DNA from: a bacterium
Lineage (GTDB): Bacteria > Electryoneota > RPQS01
Assembly (NCBI GenBank): GCA_036504735.1
Contig: DASXUQ010000005.1
Coordinates: forward strand, 651,377 to 715,376
DNA length: 64,000 nt
Reading direction: 5' to 3'
The position numbers and the translations under genes were made by a program. Shown here piece by piece: positions 37,031 to 43,749 of this stretch (positions within the stretch are counted from its first letter, which is position 1; every line of letters starts with the position of its first letter). Below the pieces are notes generated by a model. The model had not been told where the DNA came from. It did not search any database and saw only the letters and a program-made list of their open reading frames with translations.

Positions 37031-37552
37031 TTAAAGGTCGGCGCGAACCAACACCGCCGTCTCCATTGTAATTTCGCGAATGATGCCGGCTTCATCACGA
37101 AGATTCTCGGCATAATCGCGCTCCCGCCACTGGGCATGCATCCTTAGCCGATAGAAGTCTGGTGGCTTCACCTGACCGTTATTACCCATCCGCGGACCAT
37201 TCCGCGGATCGTCAACCTCTTCCACCACATCCCGGCTCACCGTTACCATCACCCGCTGCACCGACGTGCCACGCTCCGCCGCCAGATCCAGCGGCTTATC
37301 GGGGTATGTCAGCTGCCCCAGGTTGCGATCTCCGCGCGCCTCATCGACATACTGAAGCTCACCTTGGGCCTGTTCCATCATCCCGCGCAGAATATACGCG
37401 GCGGCCTTATAGTGCTCCTGCCGAATCAGCGCCTCCCGGCCGTACACCATGGCCGCTGATGTCCCGGCGGTGACAATGCCCAAAAGCAGCATTCCCACCC
37501 CGACAGACACCATGTCCGCGGTGCCTCGTTGCCATGTTCTCCTTTTCGCCAT
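37031..37552 (-). CDS. Minor-pilin-like protein, PilV-like
   Basis: A 173-residue protein. The leader MAKRRTWQRG is basic and ends in glycine; the helix TADMVSVGVGMLLLGIVTAGTSA follows, with Val at mature position 5. The next segment (LIRQEHYKAAAYILRGMMEQAQGEL) is like the amphipathic continuation of pilin helix 1. The ATG used has GGGAGGG at five bases; a frame ten codons longer lacks such a site and would lengthen the leader. It follows pilT by 33 bases. Confidence 0.7.
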   Translation of the reverse strand: MAKRRTWQRGTADMVSVGVGMLLLGIVTAGTSAAMVYGREALIRQEHYKAAAYILRGMMEQAQGELQYVDEARGDRNLGQLTYPDKPLDLAAERGTSVQRVMVTVSRDVVEEVDDPRNGPRMGNNGQVKPPDFYRLRMHAQWRERDYAENLRDEAGIIREITMETAVLVRADL

Positions 37553-37585
37553 GAAACCCTCCCGCGAAAGTGAAAAACTCAAAGA

Positions 37586-38668
37586 CTAATCGGCGAGATT
37601 GACTTCAAACAACTTCGGATTCTCCGCCACGTGGGCCGCCGTCTCACGGCTGATCATACCCTTGTGCAGCAGACGCATCAAATCCTGATCCAGACTCTGC
37701 ATACCGGACTTGCCGCCGGCCTGAATCACCGAAGGAATTTGGTAGATCTTGTCTTCGCGAATCAAATTCCGGATTGCGGTGGTCGCCACCATCACCTCCG
37801 CCGCAACCACTCGTCCCTTGCCATCTTTACTCGGCAGCAGTTTCTGTGCCACTACCGCCTCCAGCGACTCGGCCAGCATCGAACGGACCTGGGTCTTTTG
37901 CGCTGCAGGGAAGATGTCGATAATACGGTCAATCGTCTTCGCCGCGCTCGAGGTATGCAGCGTCGCCAGCACCAAGTGGCCGGTTTCCGCCGCCGTCAGG
38001 GCCAGAGAGATGGTCTCCAGGTCGCGCATTTCGCCGACCAGAATCACATCCGGGTCCTCACGCAGAGCCGCGCGAAGCGCGTTCGCGAACGAGTGGGTGT
38101 TGGCACCCAACTCGCGCTGGTTCATCATGCAGTTCTTCGAATCATGGAAAAACTCGACCGGATCTTCGATCGTGATGATGTGCAGTTCTTTGTATTCGTT
38201 GATCCAGTCAATCATGGTAGCCAGGGTGGTCGTCTTGCCCGAGCCCGTCGGCCCCGTCAGCAATACCAGACCACGGTCCCGGCCAGCCAGGTCGCGAAGC
38301 GCCTCCGGCAACCCCAACTCTTCAAACGTGCGAATATCCGAAGGAATCGTACGGAAAACTGCGCCCATGCCGTTGATCTGCTGGAACACGTTCACACGGA
38401 AACGCGCGATCTGCTCGAGCTTCGCCGAGAAGTCGATTTCTTTCATCTCCTCGAAACGCTCGATCTGATCCCGATTCAATACCGTGCGCACAATGTGCCA
38501 CATGGTATCGTTGTCCATGTGCGGCATGTTCAGCTTCCGCATACGGCCATGAACTCGAATCATGGGAATCGACCCAGTCGAAAGGTGTAGGTCTGAGGCT
38601 CCTTGGTCTACCGCAAACCTCAGCAATTCGTAGATGTTTAGCTTTTGCCCTGTCGCGACCTCAGTCAC
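37586..38668 (-). CDS. pilT: Type IV pilus retraction ATPase PilT
   Basis: A 360-residue hexameric ATPase that drives pilus retraction. N-terminal domain ASDLHLSTGSIPMIRVHGRM, Walker A GPTGSGKTTT, Asp-box TIEDPVEFFHDSK, Walker B ILVGEMRDLETIS, His-box GHLVLATLHTSSA and the PilT-specific AIRNLIRE helix near the C-terminus are all present. That last motif separates PilT from PilB. The protein should give twitching motility and DNA-uptake retraction. It lies between pilA and the minor pilins. Confidence 0.96.
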   Translation of the reverse strand: MTEVATGQKLNIYELLRFAVDQGASDLHLSTGSIPMIRVHGRMRKLNMPHMDNDTMWHIVRTVLNRDQIERFEEMKEIDFSAKLEQIARFRVNVFQQINGMGAVFRTIPSDIRTFEELGLPEALRDLAGRDRGLVLLTGPTGSGKTTTLATMIDWINEYKELHIITIEDPVEFFHDSKNCMMNQRELGANTHSFANALRAALREDPDVILVGEMRDLETISLALTAAETGHLVLATLHTSSAAKTIDRIIDIFPAAQKTQVRSMLAESLEAVVAQKLLPSKDGKGRVVAAEVMVATTAIRNLIREDKIYQIPSVIQAGGKSGMQSLDQDLMRLLHKGMISRETAAHVAENPKLFEVNLAD

Positions 38669-38710
38669 TTCTCATCCTCTTTCAGTTTTCAACACAATCC
38701 ATCGGTCCGA

Positions 38711-38728
38711 AGGGCACGGCTGTGCCCT
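38711..38728 (-). terminator. Short hairpin between pilA and pilT
   Basis: AGGGCAC, four-base loop, GTGCCCT, in the 78-base gap. There is no U-tract. It may stabilise the abundant pilA message or reduce read-through into pilT. Confidence 0.4.
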
Positions 38729-38746
38729 ATAAAACTGTCAGCAAAA

Positions 38747-39178
38747 TCAGTTCGACGATCCTTCGTCCTGCGGCAAGCCGTAGCCAACCCACGAGCCGTC
38801 CTGGATGTTGTACGTGACCTGATGACCGGCGCCACCACGCATCTGCTCCGTCGAAACAGCCGTAATCGTCACCGGAGGGGCGCCGACGATGCTGAAGCTC
38901 CACTGCAGGCGGGTTGCTTCCGAGATTTCCAGATACTTCTGCGTTTCGAGTTCTTCAACGGTGGCCGGCCAATCACCCTTGTCCTGGTAATACACCTGGG
39001 CAGCTTGCCAGATCGCGTTGATGGTCGTCTTTGCATCGGACGCACGGGCGCTCTTTACGTACTCGACGTAGATTGGCACCGAAATAGCGGCCAGAATTGC
39101 CACGATCACCACCACGATCAGGATCTCGATAAGGGTGAATCCTTTCTCGTTCGGTCTGCGATTGAACTTTGTGAGCAT
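38747..39178 (-). CDS. pilA: Major type IV pilin PilA
   Basis: A 143-residue prepilin. A 13-residue leader MLTKFNRRPNEKG is followed by FTLIEILIVVVIVAILAAISVP, with phenylalanine at +1 and glutamate at +5 of the mature chain. The head has GDWPATVEELETQKYLE, much like GspG-type pilins, and no cysteines, so there is no disulfide D-region. AGGAGAG precedes the ATG; a longer frame 120 bases upstream is not credible. It is the only gene in the locus with the intact Glu5 class III motif. Confidence 0.95.
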   Translation of the reverse strand: MLTKFNRRPNEKGFTLIEILIVVVIVAILAAISVPIYVEYVKSARASDAKTTINAIWQAAQVYYQDKGDWPATVEELETQKYLEISEATRLQWSFSIVGAPPVTITAVSTEQMRGGAGHQVTYNIQDGSWVGYGLPQDEGSSN

Positions 39179-39269
39179 GGTCTCTCCTTTACTTTGGCTC
39201 TTGAGCTGTGCACCGTTGTGGTGCCTCTCGTCTCGGATCCCCAACGACATAACAAATTTGACGGACAAA

Positions 39270-39298
39270 AAGTTACGACGATGTGCGCACAATTTCAA
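39270..39298 (-). promoter_or_regulatory. Candidate pilA promoter
   Basis: Minus-strand TTGAAA, 17-base spacer, TAACTT followed by TTTG. It would give an 85-base leader. A sigma-54 site (GG and GC 10 bases apart) was sought here and not found. Confidence 0.4.
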
Positions 39299-39511
39299 GT
39301 GCTAAGTTCCTCGCACATCGAAGTTTCTACCAATTCTTCAATTTACAAGTGGCAACAACCGTTCCTCTATTTGTCCCGACTCCATCATCCTTAAAATCAG
39401 CAAAAACACCTGTCCATCCAAAAATGAGGTGTGCAAATCGTGCGACGACTGCACAAAATGCAGGCCGGATTTTTGCAGATTTCCCGGCCGCCCGCACTTT
39501 TCGGAAAAATG

Positions 39512-39527
39512 AGAGGCATTCGCCTCT
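39512..39527 (-). terminator. Terminator of the ECF sigma/anti-sigma pair
   Basis: AGAGGC, loop GAAT, GCCTCT, followed on the minus strand by CATTTTT. It is the only minus-strand hairpin seen with a real T-run, about 100 bases past the anti-sigma stop. Confidence 0.5.
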
Positions 39528-39627
39528 TAATCCTATCTTAACTATCCAAATTATTTGAAACGAAGAGGCCGCGCTCCTATCTCCCCGAAGCACGGCCTGA
39601 TACAATCCTAAAACTCCCCAAAGGGGC

Positions 39628-40122
39628 TCAAGAACTCAGTCTGCACCGCCCGGTCAGCACACACGTAGCTAATCCACCCGCCAACAGCGGCGCAATCAAG
39701 CCCAGAATCAGCACCGGATGCAAAGCAAACAGACTGAAACCTGTCAACGATTGCACCCAGGTTCCCGCTCCTGATAACAGATCATTCGACCACAACAAAA
39801 TGGTTCGCCCATAAAACAACACCATTATCACCAGAGCCGCCGCAGACAAAACCAATTTGGCACGTTCCCACGCCACGGGCCACGCGGATACCGCAACAGA
39901 AGGAGCAGGCTCTATACGCAATAAGATGTCTCGCGTAAAATGGGGCGACGGCACCAGCCATGGCTGGCCGCGCAACGCCGAGTCCAGCCGCTGTGATACC
40001 TGTACGGTCTCGAGCAATTCGGGCTGCTCTGTCAGAAGCCTTTCGAACTCTGTTCGCTCCGCTCCGGTCAAGCCTCCATCCAGATAGTCCGGCAACCGGC
40101 GGTATGCGTCTTCGATTTTCAT
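39628..40122 (-). CDS. Probable anti-sigma factor
   Basis: A 164-residue protein. The N-terminal part (YRRLPDYLDGGLTGAERTEFERLL) has the helical layout of anti-sigma domains (LxxYLDGxLxxxExxxFExxL) but lacks the zinc-binding HxxxCxxC. About three hydrophobic helices fill residues 80-160. It should hold the cognate sigma factor at the membrane until a signal arrives. Its ATG overlaps the sigma factor stop (ATGA), the usual translational coupling for such pairs. Confidence 0.75.
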   Translation of the reverse strand: MKIEDAYRRLPDYLDGGLTGAERTEFERLLTEQPELLETVQVSQRLDSALRGQPWLVPSPHFTRDILLRIEPAPSVAVSAWPVAWERAKLVLSAAALVIMVLFYGRTILLWSNDLLSGAGTWVQSLTGFSLFALHPVLILGLIAPLLAGGLATCVLTGRCRLSS

Positions 40123-40694
40123 GCCGTTTCCTCCTTCGCCACTTCCCGTCCCAGAAGCTTATCTCGCAGCCATGCTTTTCCCCGGAACAGGTAACTCTTT
40201 ACCGTACCCATCGGGACCTGCATGATGTCGCTGATTTCCTGATAGGAAAGGTCTTTCAAATAGTAAAGCGATATTGCCGTGCGGTAATGCTCCGGCATGT
40301 GCGTGAGCAGCGTCTGCACCCGCTCTTTCAGGATAACTTCTTCGGCGTACTCATTATCGCTCTCGGTCCGAAGTTGCGGCTGGGCCATGATCGAGGGGTC
40401 GTCAATCGCCACAAACTCGGATCGCCCCCGCGCCGTCTTCCCTTCGGCAATGCATAAATTGATGGTGATCCGGTAAATCCACGTCGAGAGCTTGCATTCT
40501 CCGCGAAACTGTGGAAGCCCCTTCCACACCCGCAGGAAGACCTCCTGAGCGATATCCTCCGCCGAGTCCGGCTTGCCCGTCATGCGCGCCGCAAGGTTCA
40601 ACACCATGCCCTTGTAGAGATCTACCGTCTCCGCAAACGCCTGCGTGTCTCCCCGCCAAAGCCGCCACAGTAATTGTGCATCATCGGGCTGCAT
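40119..40694 (-). CDS. ECF-type RNA polymerase sigma factor
   Basis: A 191-residue sigma-70 family factor with region 2 (LYKGMVLNLAARMTGKPDSAEDIAQEVFLRVW, then FRGECKLSTWIYRITINLC) and region 4 (LLTHMPEHYRTAISLYYLKDLSYQEISDIMQV, MGTVKSYLFRGKAWLRDKL). No region 1.1 or 3, as expected for an ECF factor. I chose the ATG after GAGGAAG rather than a frame 33 codons longer. The target promoters are not known; it does not obviously recognise its own upstream region. Confidence 0.9.
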   Translation of the reverse strand: MQPDDAQLLWRLWRGDTQAFAETVDLYKGMVLNLAARMTGKPDSAEDIAQEVFLRVWKGLPQFRGECKLSTWIYRITINLCIAEGKTARGRSEFVAIDDPSIMAQPQLRTESDNEYAEEVILKERVQTLLTHMPEHYRTAISLYYLKDLSYQEISDIMQVPMGTVKSYLFRGKAWLRDKLLGREVAKEETA

Positions 40695-40754
40695 GAGCCT
40701 GTCTTCCTCGCTCCACCGGTAGGTATCTGCTGAATCAGACGGCAATCCGCCGGA

Positions 40755-40794
40755 ATTGTTGCGCGCGGCCCCTTTGACCGCGCGCTGCAACAAT
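40755..40794. promoter_or_regulatory. Imperfect palindrome between the sigma gene and the small membrane-protein gene
   Basis: ATTGTTG followed by CGCGCGG is mirrored by CCGCGCG, a three-base bulge and CAACAAT. It lies between divergent genes, so it could be an operator. Confidence 0.35.
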
Positions 40795-40912
40795 ATCGAT
40801 TTCCCTCCACTCGTACTTATCAGGAGCCCTTATGAGGCCGGGTCGCCCGGTCAGGGCATCACTGAAAGCGCACAAACGACAGCTTTGGCACTATCCCTCG
40901 AAGGAGGTTCAT

Positions 40913-41359
40913 ATGCACGACCCTACAGGTATCGCGGAATTGGGAATGCTGACCGGTATGATTTCGATCGCCGGCACCCTCGCCGTTATCCTGATCATCG
41001 TTCTCGCACAAATCCGCAACCGGCGCGCCCGCGCGGAAATGCTGCACAAAGAACGCCTGCTTGCCATCGAGAAGGGCATCCCCATCCCGCCCGACTACCT
41101 TGAAACCGGCGACAACAAGAAGCGTCGCCCCTATGTCGGTGGTCTCGTGTGGGCCGCCGTTGGCCTCGGCCTGCTGATCTGGGGCATTATCGGCGAAGAC
41201 CATGACCTCAACGGATTCGGCCTGATCCCCCTCTTCGTCGGTATCGCCCTTATGATTGGGGACTTTCTTGCAACAAAGCGTGTGGCGCATCCGAAAAACG
41301 ACTCAGTAGTGTATCCTGAGGCGCCCGCTCCTTATCGGGCTCCGGATAATCCGTCATGA
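40913..41359 (+). CDS. Small membrane protein of DUF6249 type
   Basis: A 148-residue protein with an N-terminal helix (MISIAGTLAVILIIVLAQI), a basic cytoplasmic stretch (RNRRARAEMLHKERLLAIEKGIPIP) and two more helices (GLVWAAVGLGLLIWGIIG and GLIPLFVGIALMIGDFLA). The sequence ERLLAIEKGIPIPP is a hallmark of small FCB-group membrane proteins often found beside ECF sigma factors. An excellent AAGGAGG site six bases before the ATG fixes the start, 81 bases inside a longer frame. Its last 110 bases overlap nadB on the other strand. Function unknown. Confidence 0.8.
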   Translation: MHDPTGIAELGMLTGMISIAGTLAVILIIVLAQIRNRRARAEMLHKERLLAIEKGIPIPPDYLETGDNKKRRPYVGGLVWAAVGLGLLIWGIIGEDHDLNGFGLIPLFVGIALMIGDFLATKRVAHPKNDSVVYPEAPAPYRAPDNPS

Positions 41360-42899
41360 AATGCAGGCCGCGGCTCTCCTTGCGGCTCATGGCGCTGCGT
41401 ACGATCAGATCGGCCAGAATCGTCATATTGCGCAGTTCCAACAGCGGCTCATTGACCCGCGTGCGCCGATAGAATTCGTCCACTTCCTGCTTGAACAGCG
41501 TCATCCTTCGGCGGGCACGCTCGAGACGGAACGTGGATCGAACAATACCGACATAGTCCCACATGATTTTGCGGATCGCGTCCCGGTTATGCTCAACCAG
41601 CACCCATTCTTCCTGGTTGACCGTTCCTTCCGCAGACCAATCTTCAGCTACAGGAAGCGCCGGCGCTTCCTGTAGCCATTTCTGGCAACTCTTCGCCGCC
41701 TGATCCGCAAAAACCACCGCCTCCAGAAGTGAGTTGGACGCCAGGCGGTTTGCCCCGTGCAGCCCCGTCATGGCCACTTCGCCCACCGCAAACAATCCTT
41801 CAATCGTCGTCTTCGCGTCCAGATCGGTCACCACGCCGCCGCACTGATAGTGCGCCGCAGGCACAACCGGCAGGGGCTGCTGAGTAAAATCCAGGCCGCG
41901 TGCGCGGCAAATCCGGTCGATATGCGGGAACTCCAACTGCAACCGCTCGGTAGACAGGTGGGAGCAATCCAGCAGCACGTAGGGATCGCCCCACTTTTTC
42001 ATTTCCGCATCGATGGCGCGGGCGACGATGTCGCGCGGAGCCAGTTCCTGCCGCGAATCATATTTCTCCATGAACCGCTCGCCGCGGCGATTCTTCAGGA
42101 CCGCTCCGAATCCGCGCAGCGCTTCGGTAATCAAGGCGCGCGAGCCGCCGTCGCTGTCCGGCTCCCAGAGCGTCGTAGGATGGAACTGGAAGAATTCCAG
42201 ATCGCCGACCATCGCGCCAGCCCGCCATGCCGCCACCACACCGTCTCCTGTGGCAATCGTCGGATTGGTCGTGTGCAAGTAAACCATGCCCGAGCCGCCC
42301 GTGGCCAGCACGACCGCCTTGGCCGTGATGGTCTTGACGACGTCGTGCATCGTGTCCAGCACGTACGCGCCGAAGCACCGCTGTTTGCGGTTCGACTGCC
42401 GCGCATCGCGCGGCCGGGGCTCCACCAGCAGATCAATCATCAGGTGATGCTCGATCAGCGTCAGGCGTCCGCTCGCGCGCGCCTGCTGAAGCAGCACCGA
42501 TTCGATCTCCTGCCCGGTGTGATCGTGATGATGCAGGATGCGGGACTTGCTGTGCCCGCCTTCTCGTCCCAGCGACAACTCGCCGTCGTAGCGCGTAAAC
42601 CTGACGCCAAGGTCCATCAGTTCGCGGATGCGTTGCGGTGCCGTCTCCACCACGAGGCGTACGGCATCGTCATGGCACAGCCCCGCACCGGCCTTGATCG
42701 TGTCGTCCTCGTGCAGCAGAAAATCGTCATCGCGAGCGGTGACAGCCGCAATGCCGCCCTGCGCCCAGTTCGTGGCCGTGTCCGCCGACTCTTTCTTGGT
42801 CACCAGCGTGACATCCGCGTAGTGGGACGCCTTTAGAGCCAGACTCAGCCCCGCGATCCCCGAGCCGATAATCAGAATATCGGTCTTATGTTGTGCCAC
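41250..42899 (-). CDS. nadB: L-aspartate oxidase
   Basis: A 549-residue flavoenzyme that oxidises aspartate to iminoaspartate in NAD synthesis. FAD-binding IIGSGIAGLSLALKAS, TNWAQGGIAAVTARDDDF, the active-site stretch GLCHDDAVRLVVETAP, ATGGSGMVY, CGGVVTDLDAKTTIEGLFAVGEVA and GLHGANRLASNSLLEAVVF are all in place. The helical C-terminal domain ends at GLHFMTDYPEP, after which 30 extra residues run into the convergent gene. The start is GTG. nadA and nadC are not in the window. Confidence 0.95.
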   Translation of the reverse strand: MAQHKTDILIIGSGIAGLSLALKASHYADVTLVTKKESADTATNWAQGGIAAVTARDDDFLLHEDDTIKAGAGLCHDDAVRLVVETAPQRIRELMDLGVRFTRYDGELSLGREGGHSKSRILHHHDHTGQEIESVLLQQARASGRLTLIEHHLMIDLLVEPRPRDARQSNRKQRCFGAYVLDTMHDVVKTITAKAVVLATGGSGMVYLHTTNPTIATGDGVVAAWRAGAMVGDLEFFQFHPTTLWEPDSDGGSRALITEALRGFGAVLKNRRGERFMEKYDSRQELAPRDIVARAIDAEMKKWGDPYVLLDCSHLSTERLQLEFPHIDRICRARGLDFTQQPLPVVPAAHYQCGGVVTDLDAKTTIEGLFAVGEVAMTGLHGANRLASNSLLEAVVFADQAAKSCQKWLQEAPALPVAEDWSAEGTVNQEEWVLVEHNRDAIRKIMWDYVGIVRSTFRLERARRRMTLFKQEVDEFYRRTRVNEPLLELRNMTILADLIVRSAMSRKESRGLHFMTDYPEPDKERAPQDTLLSRFSDAPHALLQESPQS

Positions 42900-42938
42900 G
42901 TTCTTCGTTCTTTCGCATTGTGTATAATCTGGTCAAGT

Positions 42939-42967
42939 AATATAGCGACCGCGCACCGAAATGTCAA
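42939..42967 (-). promoter_or_regulatory. nadB promoter
   Basis: Minus-strand TTGACA, 17-base spacer, TATATT. Its -35 faces the -35 of the divergent promoter. Confidence 0.7.
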
Positions 42968-42980
42968 GCGAGCCTTGACA
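42961..42980. repeat. Perfect inverted repeat across the two divergent -35 boxes
   Basis: TGTCAAG, five bases, CTTGACA. The arms contain both -35 hexamers, so a bound regulator would block nadB and the divergent gene together. It may also simply reflect two consensus -35 boxes back to back. Confidence 0.55.
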
Positions 42981-43003
42981 TCTCTCCGTGCAATTGGTAT
43001 CTT
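42975..43003 (+). promoter_or_regulatory. Promoter of the papain-like gene
   Basis: TTGACA, 17-base spacer, TATCTT. The leader is about 23 bases. Confidence 0.7.
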
Positions 43004-43032
43004 ACTTCTGTATAAAAACATAGCCATACGTT

Positions 43033-43671
43033 ATGAAGAAATCTCCGCGCCTCACCGATCCGAACCTGCTCGAATTCTGGCGGACTTATGCCGCTCCGGG
43101 ACGGATCGGTCTTATTCACATAAACTTCGTCGCCGCCAAACTGATTAACTGGGGCGAGAAGTGGGTGACTCCCACAGGCGAGCCGTCCCCCTGGACCCAC
43201 GTCTTCATGTTCACCAAGCCCCGCCGGGGGATGCCGTGGATTGCGGAGAGCGATTTTCACGTGCCGCTTCCCGGATTCCTGCCGAAGCCCGACGGCCCGC
43301 AGGAAAATCCCGTGCAGAAATGGTCATCGACCACGATTGACCGCGCCGCCGTGGTGGATACAGGATTGACCCATGAGCAGTTTGAGGCCGCCGAACACGC
43401 CGCCCAGCATCTGATGTCCTCGGGCTACTCCTACCGCTTCGCCGAGCTTGCCGAGGCGTGGGTGGCCATGCTGAAACATGACCTGACCTACGTCAGCCCA
43501 CTGCACCGCGACGATTCCATGCACTGCGGACACTTCCTGCGGGAGTGCTTAAGCGCCGCAGCATGCGACCCCTTCGGTCCCGGCGTATTGCCTCACAATA
43601 CCGTCCCCGAGTTGTTTGCGCAGAAGTTTTCGCACATCGCCGAGTGGAGCAAGCCGCAGACCGCAGAGTAA
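43033..43671 (+). CDS. Putative permuted NlpC/P60-type papain-like protein
   Basis: A 212-residue cytoplasmic-looking protein without signal peptide. An early histidine in SPWTHVFMF, an acidic ESDFH and a late cysteine in SMHCGHFLRECL follow the His-first, Cys-last order of permuted NlpC/P60 enzymes (YiiX/YaeF type). Those enzymes act on peptide, amide or lipid bonds. The catalytic assignment is inference; the fold match is by motif order only. It has its own promoter and a terminator, so it is a single-gene unit. Confidence 0.6.
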   Translation: MKKSPRLTDPNLLEFWRTYAAPGRIGLIHINFVAAKLINWGEKWVTPTGEPSPWTHVFMFTKPRRGMPWIAESDFHVPLPGFLPKPDGPQENPVQKWSSTTIDRAAVVDTGLTHEQFEAAEHAAQHLMSSGYSYRFAELAEAWVAMLKHDLTYVSPLHRDDSMHCGHFLRECLSAAACDPFGPGVLPHNTVPELFAQKFSHIAEWSKPQTAE

Positions 43672-43695
43672 CGGCATGCCTCGAACCAAACGCGT

Positions 43696-43724
43696 AAGCC
43701 GCCGTGTTCATCACACGGCGGCTT
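43696..43724. terminator. Bidirectional terminator between convergent genes
   Basis: A 12-bp perfect stem (AAGCCGCCGTGT and complement) with a five-base loop, followed by TTTGCT on the plus strand. It serves the papain-like gene and probably the secreted repeat gene from the other side. Confidence 0.7.
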
Positions 43725-43749
43725 TGCTATGGAAAGGAAGCGGTAACGG

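Larger units (their letters stand above)
39179..39627 (-). other. Non-coding region between the anti-sigma gene and pilA
   Basis: The 449 bases are AT-richer than their surroundings. They hold the likely pilA promoter (39270-39298), a small hairpin with a T-run (39512-39527) behind the sigma/anti-sigma pair, and a looser inverted repeat AGGCCG/CGGCCT near 39566-39598. The short frames here show no coding features. Confidence 0.5.

Noticed and set aside
39270-39330. Sigma-54 promoter for pilA
   Set aside because: A TTAGCAC-TTGAA-ATTGTGC stretch looks similar, but the GG and GC pairs are not both present at the required 10-base spacing.
39327-39605. 92-codon minus-strand frame between pilA and the anti-sigma gene
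   Set aside because: No ribosome site, no domain, and it runs through two inverted repeats that look like terminators.
41757-42836. 359-codon plus-strand frame
   Set aside because: Antisense to nadB, with no ribosome site and Arg/His-rich sequence.
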